Shown here: piece after piece, positions 17,074-25,564 of the stretch
Layout: each line of letters opens with the position of its first letter
Numbering within the stretch: the stretch's first letter is position 1
Source: Paenibacillus_F chitinolyticus_A
GTDB lineage: Bacteria > Bacillota > Bacilli > Paenibacillales > NBRC-103111
Assembly (NCBI RefSeq): GCF_045038035.1
Contig: NZ_CP173427.1
Span: forward strand, 4,898,001 to 4,962,000
Length of the DNA: 64,000 nt
Direction of reading: 5' to 3'
Program-made: the position numbers and the translations under genes
The notes under the pieces: generated by a model
Seen by the model: the letters and a program-made list of their open reading frames with translations, nothing else
Told to the model about the DNA's origin: nothing
Databases searched by the model: none

Positions 17074-17718
17074 ATGAACAAGCTCAAAATACAAGCGGCC
17101 GCCGTTGTAGCCGGTTTGATGCTCTTTGCCGGCGTGGCCAGCGCTCACGTTACCGTTAATCCTGCCGAAGCGACGGCGGGTTCCTATCAGAAATTTACGG
17201 TTCGCGTACCGACGGAAAAAGATGTGCCGACTACCAAAATCGAAGTGAAATTCCCGGTAGACGCCGTATCCGTCTCGCGTTTCGAGCCGAAACCGGGCTG
17301 GAAATACGAAATTGCCAAAGACGGAGCGGATAAAATCACGGGTGTGACCTGGACCGCGGAGAACGGCGGCCTGACCAAAACCGAATTCGGCGAATTCAAC
17401 ATGCAGGGCAAGGTGGCCGACAACGCCACTTCCATCGTCTGGAAGGCTTATCAGACTTACCAGGACGGCAGCGTAGTGGAGTGGACCGGCGCCGAAGGCT
17501 CGGACAAGCCCGCTTCGGTAACGAAGGTTACCGCTAAACCGGCCGGCGGGGCGACGGACAGCCACGGCCATACAAGCACGGCGCCGGGCAGCGCCACGGC
17601 GGCTCCCGCCCAGCAGGCGGGCGCTTCCGCGAGCAACACGCCGCTGTATCTTTCGATTGCCGCTGTGGTACTGAGCGCGGCTTCCCTGCTGCTCAGCCTG
17701 TTCAGAAAACGCGCCTAA
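17074..17718 (+). CDS. ycnI: YcnI: DUF1775 copper-binding membrane-anchored protein
   Basis: 214 residues. Signal peptide ending ...VASA with mature N-terminus HVTVNP, which supplies the amino-terminal His ligand of the copper-binding DUF1775 fold. DUF1775 domain about 25-155 with the conserved Trp in VTWTAENG; a Gly/Ala/Thr-rich linker; a C-terminal TM helix followed by RKRA. It is thought to be a Cu(II) chaperone of the YcnJ/YcnI copper-acquisition system. Ribosome site AAGGGAG precedes the ATG. It sits beside a two-component system instead of ycnJ. Confidence 0.93.
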   Translation: MNKLKIQAAAVVAGLMLFAGVASAHVTVNPAEATAGSYQKFTVRVPTEKDVPTTKIEVKFPVDAVSVSRFEPKPGWKYEIAKDGADKITGVTWTAENGGLTKTEFGEFNMQGKVADNATSIVWKAYQTYQDGSVVEWTGAEGSDKPASVTKVTAKPAGGATDSHGHTSTAPGSATAAPAQQAGASASNTPLYLSIAAVVLSAASLLLSLFRKRA

Positions 17719-17755
17719 CGTTTCCGTCCCGCTGGAGCAGCCGGGCGGAAACGGG

Positions 17756-17792
17756 AAAAAGCTGCGGGAATGACGATTCCGCAGCTTTTTTT
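17756..17792 (+). terminator. Terminator of ycnI
   Basis: AAAAAGCTGCGG(G)AAT pairs with ATTCCGCAGCTTTTT around a short loop and is followed by further T residues; one bulged G. Confidence 0.85.
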
Positions 17793-17801
17793 GTTTACTT
17801 T

Positions 17802-17843
17802 AAAAGGCCTGAACCGCTCTATACGGCGGTTCAGGCCTTTTTT
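17802..17843 (-). terminator. Bidirectional terminator facing the oxidoreductase gene
   Basis: Perfect 16-bp inverted repeat (17802-17817 and 17826-17841) with an eight-base loop and T on the plus side. It is the first hairpin downstream of the minus-strand gene ending at 18023, about 180 bp away. Confidence 0.8.
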
Positions 17844-17930
17844 TGCGACGTGACGGAGCGGGGCGGCGAAAGCTAAGCGAGCGGCCTAAGACGCTCCGAG
17901 AGAGACGCTGGAGACGGCGCGAAGCGGCCA

Positions 17931-17985
17931 ATGCAAGACGTCGCAAGGCGGCCAAAGGCGCAGCGATGCGAGACGTCGCGAGGCG
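17931..17985. repeat. Imperfect 35-bp-period direct repeat in the spacer
   Basis: Two 20-base blocks starting ATGCAAGACGTCGC and ATGCGAGACGTCGC lie 35 bp apart (17931-17950 and 17966-17985), in a GC-rich purine-biased spacer downstream of the oxidoreductase gene. Confidence 0.5.
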
Positions 17986-18022
17986 ATACAGTCGGAGCGC
18001 CCCCTCGGAGGCGAAGCTCCGT

Positions 18023-18931
18023 CTACAACAGGACCCGTCGGCCCGTCTCGCGGCTCTCGTTCGCCGCTTCGATGAAGCGGATCACTTCGAGCGTCTCCCG
18101 TATGCCGACGGCAGGCTCGCCGCCGCGGAACAGCTCCATGACGCGCTCAAGCAGGCTCGCGTAGAAGGGCTTCGCGTCCGCGGAGATATCGACCGCGCGG
18201 CTCCCCCCTTCGCGGTGCACCACCGCGCCGAACGCGGGACTGCCCGCGCGGCTGCCGCGCACGGTCCCGATGCGGCCGTCGGCCCAAACGCCGACCACCA
18301 CCTCGTGCGACTCCGCGGCTGCCGCCGTGACGTGCACGCAGCCCGGGCCAAGCGCGGCGTACAGCATCTCCACCATGTGGATGCCGTACCAGAACAGGCC
18401 GGGCTGCGTCGGCTCCAGCGCCAACGGGCCGAAGCAGTCGGCTCCGGTGACCGCTCCCTTCTCCGAGCCGCCAAGCGCTTCCGTTAAGCCTTCGGCGAAG
18501 CGGAGAGACGAGCCGCTCAGGAGCGCAGCGCCGTGGCGTACGGCCAGAGCGGCGATCTCGCCGGCATCCCGCGAGCTGACGGCCAGCGGCTTGTCGACGA
18601 ACACCGGCTTGCCGTACGGGGCGATCTGCCGGAACTGTTCGGCGTGTACCCGGCCGTCCGCCGATTCAAGCAGGATGGCGTCGCATGCCGCCGCGACGGC
18701 CGCGGGAGAGCCGGCCATTTCCACGCCGTATTCGCCGCGGAGTTTCTCGGTGAACCCCTGCACGCGGGAACGGCTCAGCTCGAAGTCTTCCGATCCGCCC
18801 GGATAGGCGATCACGACCCGGCCGCCCGGCACATGCCAGGGATGGCCCGGGTCGTTGAGCAGTTTAGTAAATTCGACGGCATGGGAAGTGTCTAATCCGA
18901 TCATGCCGATTCGTAAACTTGGTTGCTGCAT
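18023..18931 (-). CDS. Gfo/Idh/MocA-family oxidoreductase
   Basis: 302 residues, a little short for the family. N-terminal Rossmann fold (RIGMIGLDTSHAVEFTKLL) and the strongly conserved VFVDKPLAVS with its catalytic-type Lys. The C-terminal alpha/beta domain contains FWYGIHMVEMLYAALG with a probable catalytic His. These enzymes oxidise or reduce sugars or inositols with NAD(P); the substrate is not evident here. Monocistronic; a GGGGG site lies 8 nt before the ATG. Confidence 0.85.
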   Translation of the reverse strand: MQQPSLRIGMIGLDTSHAVEFTKLLNDPGHPWHVPGGRVVIAYPGGSEDFELSRSRVQGFTEKLRGEYGVEMAGSPAAVAAACDAILLESADGRVHAEQFRQIAPYGKPVFVDKPLAVSSRDAGEIAALAVRHGAALLSGSSLRFAEGLTEALGGSEKGAVTGADCFGPLALEPTQPGLFWYGIHMVEMLYAALGPGCVHVTAAAAESHEVVVGVWADGRIGTVRGSRAGSPAFGAVVHREGGSRAVDISADAKPFYASLLERVMELFRGGEPAVGIRETLEVIRFIEAANESRETGRRVLL

Positions 18932-19189
18932 CCTTAACGCCCCCGTTCAGCTTTCCCGACTTATGCAAGCCCCGGGTTAATTGTGTAGCGGTTTTCGAAG
19001 GAACTCCGGCAAGAAGACCTGGCAGCCGCAGGGGCAGCAATAACCGGCCTGAGTCCCGCCTTGTTTACCGTCCTTCCGAGTACCCTGCGCAGCCGGATGA
19101 TCCCCCCGCTGCCGTGCCGGACTCCCGATACTATTCTGACGTATGGGTATCCGCTTGCGATTTCCATTCCGGCACCGGCATTTTCGGCG

Positions 19190-19675
19190 TCACTGCGCCC
19201 GCTCGTACACCCGGAACGTGTAATCGTACGGATTTTTCTCGTCCCGGATACCGGGCTCGTCGGAAACCAGCGTCCATTCGCCGGGATCAATCTCCGGAAA
19301 GAACGTATCGGCTTCGAAAGTATCGTCGATAAACGTCACGTACAGCTTGTCAACGTGAGGCCAGAACAGCAGGAACACTTCCGTTCCGCCGATCACGAAA
19401 ACTTCCCCTTCCGTGTAACGTTCCAGCACTTCTTCCACCGTATGGACGACCGTGCACCCTTCGGCTTTAAAGCCGCTTTGCCGGGTCAAGACAATATTTT
19501 CACGATTCGGCAGCGGACGTCCGATTGAATCGTATGTTTTCCGCCCCATCAGGATCGGATGACCGGTCGTCATTTTTTTAAAATATTTCAAATCCGCCGG
19601 CAGATGCCACGGCAGCTTGTTATCGTTCCCGATCGCATTGTTGCGGTCCATCGCAAAAATAAAAGAAATACTCAA
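19190..19675 (-). CDS. folA: Dihydrofolate reductase (TTG start)
   Basis: 161 residues. MSISFIFAMDRNNAIGNDNKLPWHLPADLKYFK contains the conserved Pro-Trp and the substrate-binding Asp; GRKTYDSIGRPLPNR and FVIGGTEVF follow. It reduces dihydrofolate to tetrahydrofolate with NADPH, regenerating the cofactor oxidised by ThyA. TTG start with GAGGTG 8 nt upstream. It lies 110 bp downstream of thyA on the same strand with no terminator between; thyA-folA operons are common. Confidence 0.97.
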   Translation of the reverse strand: MSISFIFAMDRNNAIGNDNKLPWHLPADLKYFKKMTTGHPILMGRKTYDSIGRPLPNRENIVLTRQSGFKAEGCTVVHTVEEVLERYTEGEVFVIGGTEVFLLFWPHVDKLYVTFIDDTFEADTFFPEIDPGEWTLVSDEPGIRDEKNPYDYTFRVYERAQ

Positions 19676-19785
19676 CTGGCCAACACCTCTTCCCGCGACC
19701 CATGCGAACCTTGCGGCCGTTCATGGATCATCCTATTTTCCGTCCTAATCCGGTCCGAAACGCGCTCTGCTGACGCCCTGCGCAG

Positions 19786-20580
19786 TCAGATCGCGATCGG
19801 AGCCTTAATACCGGGATGCGACTGGTAGCCGACAAACTCGAAATCTTCATAAGCGTAATCGAAAATAGAATCCGGCTTGCGCTTGATTTCAAGCTTAGGC
19901 AGCGGAAACGGCTCTCTCGCAAGCTGTTTCTCCACCTGTTCCAGATGGTTCAGGTAAATATGCACGTCCCCGCCGGTCCATACCAGGTCCCCGACTTCGA
20001 GATCGCACTGCTGCGCGACCATGTGCGTGAGAAGCGCGTACGAGGCCAGATTGAACGGCAGACCGAGGAACGTATCGACCGAACGCATCTGGAACATGCA
20101 CGACAGCTTGCCGTCCGCGACATAGAACTGGAACGCGTAATGGCAGGGCGGCAGCGCCATCCGATCTACCTCTGCGACATTCCAGGCGCTTACGAGATGC
20201 CTGCGGGAGTCCGGGTTGGTTTTAATCTGGTCGATCACTTGGGTAATCTGGTCGATAGTCCGTCCGTCCGGCGCCTGCCAAGTGCGCCACTGGGCGCCGT
20301 ACACACGGCCCAGGTTGCCGTCCTCATCGGCCCACTCGTCCCAAATGGTGACGCCATTGTCGTGTAAATAGCGAATGTTGGTTTCACCTTTCAAAAACCA
20401 TAAAAGCTCGTGGATAATCGAGCGCATATGAAGTTTTTTAGTCGTCAAAAGCGGAAAGCCTTCCGCCAGATTCATCCGCATCTGACGCCCGAACACGGAA
20501 ATGGTTCCGGTTCCCGTGCGATCTTCTTTGCGGGTTCCGTTTTCCTTGATATCCTTAAGCAGTTCCAAATACTTATTCAT
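19786..20580 (-). CDS. thyA: Thymidylate synthase
   Basis: 264 residues, identical in length to E. coli ThyA, from ATG 20580 with GAGGTG 9 nt upstream (a start four codons earlier has no better support). Motifs: EDRTGTGTISVFGRQMR, the catalytic Cys in LPPCHYAFQFYV, QMRSVDTFLGLPFNLASYA and DVHIYLNHLEQV. It makes dTMP from dUMP using methylene-tetrahydrofolate. First gene of a thyA-folA pair. Confidence 0.98.
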   Translation of the reverse strand: MNKYLELLKDIKENGTRKEDRTGTGTISVFGRQMRMNLAEGFPLLTTKKLHMRSIIHELLWFLKGETNIRYLHDNGVTIWDEWADEDGNLGRVYGAQWRTWQAPDGRTIDQITQVIDQIKTNPDSRRHLVSAWNVAEVDRMALPPCHYAFQFYVADGKLSCMFQMRSVDTFLGLPFNLASYALLTHMVAQQCDLEVGDLVWTGGDVHIYLNHLEQVEKQLAREPFPLPKLEIKRKPDSIFDYAYEDFEFVGYQSHPGIKAPIAI

Positions 20581-20672
20581 TTCCAAGCGCACCTCAAATC
20601 ATCGGTTTTCCTTTTTTCCGGATTAAGTCTGTCCTTAGTATATCAGTTTCCTCCTCCCCGGAAAATGAAAAA

Positions 20673-20699
20673 GAACTTCTCCTTATTCAGAAAAAGTTC
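20673..20699 (-). terminator. Second minus-strand hairpin after the isomerase gene
   Basis: GAACTT/AAGTTC stem with a 15-base loop followed on the minus strand by CTTTTTCATTTTC. It acts as a back-up to the hairpin at 20730. Confidence 0.5.
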
Positions 20700-20729
20700 C
20701 CTGTTCTCCGTTCCCTTCCGGCAAACCGG

Positions 20730-20768
20730 AAAGAAGCGTCCCCTTTCTTAGGAGGAGAACGCTTCTTT
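20730..20768 (-). terminator. Terminator of the sugar-phosphate isomerase gene
   Basis: Ten-base stem AAAGAAGCGT/ACGCTTCTTT with a partly paired inner loop, just downstream of the stop at 20805. Confidence 0.65.
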
Positions 20769-20804
20769 TATAGACCCCGGACGGCTCTGCAGAAGCAGAA
20801 TCGT

Positions 20805-21662
20805 CTAGACTTCGGCCCAGATCCGTCTCACGTTATCCATGGCGATTTTGGAGCCTTGTCTGCACTCTTCCATGCCTTCGAATTCGATGGACAGATAGCC
20901 CTCGAAGCCGGAACGCTTCACCAGACGCAGTACTTCCCACATGTCGATATCGCCCTGACCGGCAATAGCTCCCCGGAGGTAATTGCCTGCCGTGGTCTTG
21001 AACCAGCCTTCACCCGGATTCCGGTAAGAAGGGCGGAGATAGAAATCTTTGATATGTACAATGGAGGCAAACGGCAGATTTTTCTGCACGGAAGCGACCG
21101 GATTTTCATCCGCGCACATAAAATTGCCGATATCCAGCGTCGTCTTGAAGTTCGGACGGGCCACGCCTTGAACGACGGTAAGCACCCGATCGCTCGCCTG
21201 CACCAGATAGCCGTGATTTTCAATGCTGGTCGTTATCCCGTACTGAGCGGCGTAATCGGCAATCGTCCGGCACGCTTCGATCATGCGGTCCAGATTCGCG
21301 TTGAACGTACGGATGGAAACGTCTTCATGGCGGGCCACATCATGGCGCATCAGCTTAACGCCCAGCTCGGCCGCTACATCGACTTCCCGCTTCACCCGGG
21401 AAATTTCGTCCTGGTAAGCGCCCTCATTTTCCGTCAGGAAGTTGGCTCCGATCGCATAATTGGAAAGCTCGATGCCTGTGGACTTCGCTTTTTCCTTGAT
21501 GTTCTGCACAAGCTGGGGTTCCCGGGTAAAATCGATTTCCAGCGGAACGACTTCCATATGTTCGCCGCCGTTAGCCGCAATCCAATCCAACGCACTGACA
21601 TAGTCCAACTCCCCGGCTCTGATGGCACGGTACAAACTGTAAGAGCTTAATCCGATTTTCAA
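20805..21662 (-). CDS. Sugar phosphate isomerase/epimerase, xylose-isomerase-like TIM barrel
   Basis: 285 residues. A TIM-barrel pattern with Glu, Asp and His metal-ligand strands: SIENHGYLVQ, TTLDIGNFMCAD, IVHIKDFYLRP and LSIEFEGME. TTG start with GAGG 9 nt upstream. The family (AP-endonuclease-2 fold) isomerises sugars, inositols or hydroxypyruvate; the substrate is not clear. Single gene, with the 300-bp spacer to the divergent gene at 21960 holding promoters only. Confidence 0.88.
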   Translation of the reverse strand: MKIGLSSYSLYRAIRAGELDYVSALDWIAANGGEHMEVVPLEIDFTREPQLVQNIKEKAKSTGIELSNYAIGANFLTENEGAYQDEISRVKREVDVAAELGVKLMRHDVARHEDVSIRTFNANLDRMIEACRTIADYAAQYGITTSIENHGYLVQASDRVLTVVQGVARPNFKTTLDIGNFMCADENPVASVQKNLPFASIVHIKDFYLRPSYRNPGEGWFKTTAGNYLRGAIAGQGDIDMWEVLRLVKRSGFEGYLSIEFEGMEECRQGSKIAMDNVRRIWAEV

Positions 21663-21959
21663 AATGGGCCGCCTCGTTTCTCTGTAAGGGTTAATAAGTA
21701 CACCTGTATCATAGAAAACCGTTCCGCAAGAAGCAAGCTCTCTTCTTCTTCATATAGGAGCGTAAACGGCGCCCAGACCCCCTTTTTCGTAAAAATAGCC
21801 CCCTATAATCCCTCTTCCTTCCAAAAGCGGCTTCGTACGGATACCTTGTGACCGATTTCGCTGTTTCCTTTAAAAGAGACGGAGGTAATACAGGGTACGG
21901 TAAAAAGTCGTCCGTACTCTGCGTACAATTCCGGCAACCAGGCGAAGGAGGAAAACACG

Positions 21960-22175
21960 ATGAATAACGGGCCAAAAAAAGAATATGACCTGCGCCGTCT
22001 GGCCGGATTCATTTTTTTGCCGCACGGCATCATCCTGTGCCTCTGCGGCCTGTTCAGCCAAGCAGCGACGCTCTGGAATCCTTACATGTGGTGGGGAAGC
22101 GTGATGCTTCTTTTCAGCGCCACTTTCCTGTTCTGGACCGGGTTCGAGCGGGATGCGGAAGAAGAAACATTTTGA
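21960..22175 (+). CDS. Small two-TM membrane protein, unknown
   Basis: 71 residues with a perfect AAGGAGG 8 nt before the ATG. Two hydrophobic segments (about 14-35 and 42-62), a positively charged N-terminus (KKEYDLRR) and an acidic C-terminus (ERDAEEETF), so both ends are probably cytoplasmic. No family recognised. It is followed 9 bp later by another short gene, forming a small operon. Confidence 0.7.
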   Translation: MNNGPKKEYDLRRLAGFIFLPHGIILCLCGLFSQAATLWNPYMWWGSVMLLFSATFLFWTGFERDAEEETF

Positions 22176-22184
22176 GGACTTCCT

Positions 22185-22433
22185 ATGCAATATGACTGGT
22201 CCTCCATTTCCCGGACGGTCGGCTTTTACCGGAGGCATCAGGTCATTCCGTCGATTGAAGAGATCGAAGACACCTGGCAGAGGGCCCAGGACGGCAGCCG
22301 CGAGGCCGCCATCCGTTTTCTGGACTGGAGACGCCACTGCCTGCTGGCCAAGACGGACGAGCAGCGCGCCGCCATGATCCTCGTGATGAACTATTCGTAT
22401 AAGCTGTTTAATCGCGGCTCTACATCCCGATAA
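22185..22433 (+). CDS. Small helical soluble protein, unknown
   Basis: 82 residues; GAGG lies 7 nt before the ATG and overlaps the end of the preceding gene region. It is predicted to be helical and charged (SIEEIEDTWQRAQDGSREAA), with no TM segment or Cys motif. It is co-directional with the small membrane protein at 21960 and followed immediately by a strong terminator, which supports a genuine two-gene unit. Confidence 0.65.
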   Translation: MQYDWSSISRTVGFYRRHQVIPSIEEIEDTWQRAQDGSREAAIRFLDWRRHCLLAKTDEQRAAMILVMNYSYKLFNRGSTSR

Positions 22434-22434
22434 T

Positions 22435-22478
22435 AAACCGGCCGACCCGGGCATCCCCCTCCCGTCCGGCCGGTTTTT
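22435..22478 (+). terminator. Terminator of the small two-gene operon
   Basis: Ten-base stem AAACCGGCCG/CGGCCGGTTT followed by TT; starts two bases after the stop codon. Confidence 0.85.
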
Positions 22479-22505
22479 CCATGCCGTTAACGGCGGACAA
22501 CGGCA

Positions 22506-22543
22506 AAAAAATCCCCGGCTTCCATTAAGGAAACCGGGGATTT
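22506..22543 (-). terminator. Terminator of the lipoprotein gene
   Basis: AAATCCCCGG (22509-22518) pairs with CCGGGGATTT (22534-22543); on the minus strand it is followed by a T run. It lies just past the lipoprotein stop at 22570. Confidence 0.85.
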
Positions 22544-22569
22544 GTCTTGCGCGCGACCGGAGCGATTGT

Positions 22570-23640
22570 TTACATGCCGGAAGCTTGCATTTTTTGCGAG
22601 AATTGTTCGATCGTCAGCGTATCGGTAGGAAGAGGCTGCAGGTTAGCCTTCTTGTTGATATTGCTGTACTCGGTTTTGATTTTCGTACCGATTTTGAACG
22701 TGCCCTGCTTTTCGTCGGTGATGTCCAGGTTAGCGTTAATTTCCTGATAAGCCGGGAATTTATCTTTATTGATAGCCGTCAAAATGTTGAAATCGTTGAT
22801 TTTCAGCACTTTTTTCAGCTCGTCGATCGCCTTCTGGGTATCTTCCTTACTCGAACCGGCGGCCAGTTCTTTCTTTGCCTTCTCGATTTCGGCCGGATCG
22901 ACTTGAAGCATGTCTTTATACTTGTCGCTGGATACGAGATCCAGAAGCTGCGGAGCTACCTTCTCGACAATCGTTTTGATGGTAGGTTCCAGGTTCTCGT
23001 TGGTAATCTGGAATTTCACGACTTGCTTCGCGTCTACGCTCTCGGGCAGTCCCGCGTTTTTCTTATCGACATCGACAAAGTACGTTTTTTCGTCAAAGTT
23101 GGTCGTAAAGATTTTCATCGCGTCTTGACCGAACTGCTGCTGTTTCTTTACGTCGATGGCATTTACGTTCACTTTGCCTTCCGTCGTCTGATTCAGCTCG
23201 TTGACATCCACGACGATGTATTTACCGACGGTATCTTTCGGAATAGGCAGAAGCGGAATGTTCGGAACTTTCACATACATCTTGTCTTTGGTCATGACCA
23301 TAGGCAGGGAAATCTTCATCGGCATGTCGCCTTTGAGGTTGGCTTCCAGCGTCATTTCCAGCTGCATAGGATCGGCCTGGTAAACACCTTTAGCCGTAAC
23401 ATCCAGATTTTTCAGGAAGTTAGCTCCCATCGCCAAGCTCGGGTCCGCTTTAAGCGCGGATTCCGGGAAATCCAGGTTCAAGGTCATATTCATGTTGAAA
23501 TCCGCACTGTTCATGGTAGAAGCAGCGGTATAGGATTCCTCCAAAGCCGTTTTCGGTGATTCTTTTTTGCCGCAACCCGCCAATACGACAGTAAAAGTCA
23601 ACAGTAATACGAGTACAGACATCCAAATTTTCTTATTCAC
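22570..23640 (-). CDS. Secreted lipoprotein of unknown function (GTG start)
   Basis: 356 residues from GTG 23640, chosen because GAGGAG lies 7 nt upstream and it yields a proper signal peptide MNKKIWMSVLVLLL...VLAGC with lipobox Cys. The mature part is rich in beta-strand-like repeats of alternating hydrophobic and charged residues (NMNMTLNLDFPE, AKGVYQADPMQLEMTLEANL), with a helical Lys/Glu-rich stretch near residue 265. The pattern resembles LolA/LppX-type lipid-binding beta folds and the DUF6612 lipoproteins, but this is only a fold impression. It acts at the outer face of the membrane. Confidence 0.75.
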   Translation of the reverse strand: MNKKIWMSVLVLLLTFTVVLAGCGKKESPKTALEESYTAASTMNSADFNMNMTLNLDFPESALKADPSLAMGANFLKNLDVTAKGVYQADPMQLEMTLEANLKGDMPMKISLPMVMTKDKMYVKVPNIPLLPIPKDTVGKYIVVDVNELNQTTEGKVNVNAIDVKKQQQFGQDAMKIFTTNFDEKTYFVDVDKKNAGLPESVDAKQVVKFQITNENLEPTIKTIVEKVAPQLLDLVSSDKYKDMLQVDPAEIEKAKKELAAGSSKEDTQKAIDELKKVLKINDFNILTAINKDKFPAYQEINANLDITDEKQGTFKIGTKIKTEYSNINKKANLQPLPTDTLTIEQFSQKMQASGM

Positions 23641-24154
23641 ACGATTTCTCCTCTCTCTCTCCCTCACGATAATTAAGAACATGAACGATTATAATACAGC
23701 TTTCAAAGGAAGCAAAGACAAAAATTTGTATAAAGGAGGAAATTGAAGAAATCCTGCCCTATTTGGTGATAACCCGAAATGGAAAGGTGTGAAACGCCAG
23801 GAACGGCTTATTTTGGAATTTGGCGCCCCATGCGGAGGTTAGAACGGGATGAATATCCGGGTCATATGGTTTTCCTCGGTATGTGGACATATTCCGCCCG
23901 GAATAAACCGAACCTTTTCCGCAAAAAGGGCGAATATAGAGCATACGCGCTTATGGAGGAGGTAAAACCGATGGTTGCAAAACGGAAGAATTGAAAGAGC
24001 AAAGAAGGCGTCCGCTCCGTCTCCTGCGGCTTAAGCTTATCCCTGACAATGGCTGCCGGCCTTCTCTCTCTTACGGATAACGCATGAAACGAAAATGCCT
24101 TTACTCCGGACGGCGGAGCCGGGCCCCGGGCAGGAACAGCCGGGTATCCCGGAT
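23641..24154. other. Intergenic stretch with no convincing gene
   Basis: It holds the promoter region of the lipoprotein gene. Two strong ribosome-site-like sequences occur on the plus strand (AAAGGAGG near 23736 and GGAGGAGG near 23956), but the frames they open stop within eight and seven codons. A 71-codon plus frame at 23779 has no ribosome site and no recognisable pattern. Confidence 0.5.
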
Positions 24155-24271
24155 TCAATCCTCGTCGGGATTTTCCCATTTTCTGGAGTATGCCTTATTG
24201 GTGATCCAAATCGTTGCCCATAAAATCAGACCCGCCAAAGCCAGGCCGATAATCAGAGATGCGATCATCAT
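24155..24271 (-). CDS. 38-residue single-TM protein, YtzI-like
   Basis: ATG at 24271 preceded by AAGGGGGG 8 nt upstream. The product begins MMIASLIIGLALAGLILWA, one TM helix, then a short polar tail ending WENPDED. The TM helix followed by a short tail with a conserved-looking NKAYS/W pattern recalls the B. subtilis YtzI family of tiny membrane proteins. Function unknown. Confidence 0.65.
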   Translation of the reverse strand: MMIASLIIGLALAGLILWATIWITNKAYSRKWENPDED

Positions 24272-24361
24272 AGCTGCTGCCCCCCTTCTTGTTACCCCCA
24301 TTGTAGCGAATGAAATGGCAAGATGATAGTGTTTTCACCGCTTAGTCACAATTGCCCCGCG

Positions 24362-24391
24362 TTGGGTTTTTCAATCCGCTTAAGGTATAAT
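24362..24391 (+). promoter_or_regulatory. Sigma-A type promoter of the VanY-like gene
   Basis: -35 TTGGGT (24362-24367), 18-bp spacer, perfect -10 TATAAT (24386-24391), about 70 bp before the start codon. Confidence 0.6.
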
Positions 24392-24459
24392 AAAACCTGT
24401 TGTACTTCGGGCCTGTCCCGCATAAGGATGCGCCTTTTTTAATTCAAGGAGGAACTACC

Positions 24460-25308
24460 ATGACCCCGAAAAAAAGAATCACCCGGCTTCTGATCCTGGC
24501 GTCCGCCGTCGCGCTCTTCGCCGGCTGCGAGAACAGCAAGGAAACGGGCGGGAACTCCCCGGCCGCCACGTCGACTCCGGGTACGTCTGCGGTAACTTCG
24601 CCTTCCGCAAGTCCGTCCGCGGCACCGGGAAGCACAAGCAAGCCGACGACTTCGCCGACACCGGATTCTACTTCGAAAGGAACCGGAACGGGCAAAGGAA
24701 CGGATGGCGCGGAACAGGTGGCCGCCAAGCCGGAAAGCATGACCGTGCTGGTTAACAAACAATTCAAGCTTCCGGACACGTACAAGCCTTCCGATCTGGT
24801 GTACCCGGATGTGAATTTTGTATTCGCCGAAAAAATCGAAAAGCGCATGATGCGCAAAGAAGCGGCCGGCGCGCTGGAAAACATGTTCGCCGCGGCCAAG
24901 AAAGACGGGACGCCGCTGGCCGGCGTGTCCGCTTACCGCTCCCACTCCACGCAGACGACCCTGTTCAACCGTTACGTACAAAAGGACGGCGAGGCCGCGG
25001 CCAAAAAATACAGCGCCGTACCGGGACACAGCGAGCATGAAACGGGACTGGCCATAGACGTTACGGGCAGCACAGGCAAATGTGCGGCCGAAGACTGCTT
25101 CGGCGGAACGCCCGAAGCCAAGTGGCTGGAAGACCATGCCCACGAATACGGGTTTATCATCCGCTATCCGAAGGGCAAGGAATCCGTCACCGGCTATCAG
25201 TACGAGCCGTGGCATCTGCGCTATGTCGGCACCCAGATGGCCAAAGACATCAAGACGAAGAACACGACGATGGAAGAGTATCTGAATGCCGTACCGGTAG
25301 CGAAGTAA
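24460..25308 (+). CDS. VanY-type D-alanyl-D-alanine carboxypeptidase lipoprotein
   Basis: 282 residues from ATG 24460 with AAGGAGG upstream. Lipoprotein signal peptide ending LFAGC (Cys23); a Ser/Thr/Pro/Gly-rich spacer of about 60 residues; then the VanY/LAS peptidase domain with SAYRSHSTQ, the zinc motif GHSEHETGLAIDV and the third ligand in EPWHLRYVG. Predicted to trim the terminal D-Ala of peptidoglycan stem peptides at the outer membrane face. Two Cys in TGKCAAEDCFGG are typical of the domain. Monocistronic with its own promoter and terminator. Confidence 0.93.
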   Translation: MTPKKRITRLLILASAVALFAGCENSKETGGNSPAATSTPGTSAVTSPSASPSAAPGSTSKPTTSPTPDSTSKGTGTGKGTDGAEQVAAKPESMTVLVNKQFKLPDTYKPSDLVYPDVNFVFAEKIEKRMMRKEAAGALENMFAAAKKDGTPLAGVSAYRSHSTQTTLFNRYVQKDGEAAAKKYSAVPGHSEHETGLAIDVTGSTGKCAAEDCFGGTPEAKWLEDHAHEYGFIIRYPKGKESVTGYQYEPWHLRYVGTQMAKDIKTKNTTMEEYLNAVPVAK

Positions 25309-25349
25309 CGCCGGATCATCGAACGGCAATAGAGCCTGGTCATAATGAG

Positions 25350-25387
25350 AAAATGCCGCCCCTTTTTGAGGGGCGGCATTTTTTTGC
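25350..25387 (+). terminator. Terminator after the VanY-like gene
   Basis: AAAATGCCGCCCCT/AGGGGCGGCATTTT stem, five-base T loop, followed by T. It also faces the convergent lutABC operon. Confidence 0.9.
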
Positions 25388-25564
25388 GGCCAGGCTGGCT
25401 GCCGCGGCCTGACGACGCCGGACTTGACGGGTGAAACGTCTCCGGCCTTTGGCGCGTATCCGCATAAAAAGTAAGAACCGTTTAGGAACTGCCGCTCGGA
25501 AACGGCAGTTAGAATGTTCGTTTGGTCCCGCAGGCAATCCGCCGGTCCGTCCCGGCACGGACGG

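Noticed and set aside
23779..23994. 71-codon plus-strand ORF
   Set aside because: No ribosome site, no family pattern, and no transcription signals around it.
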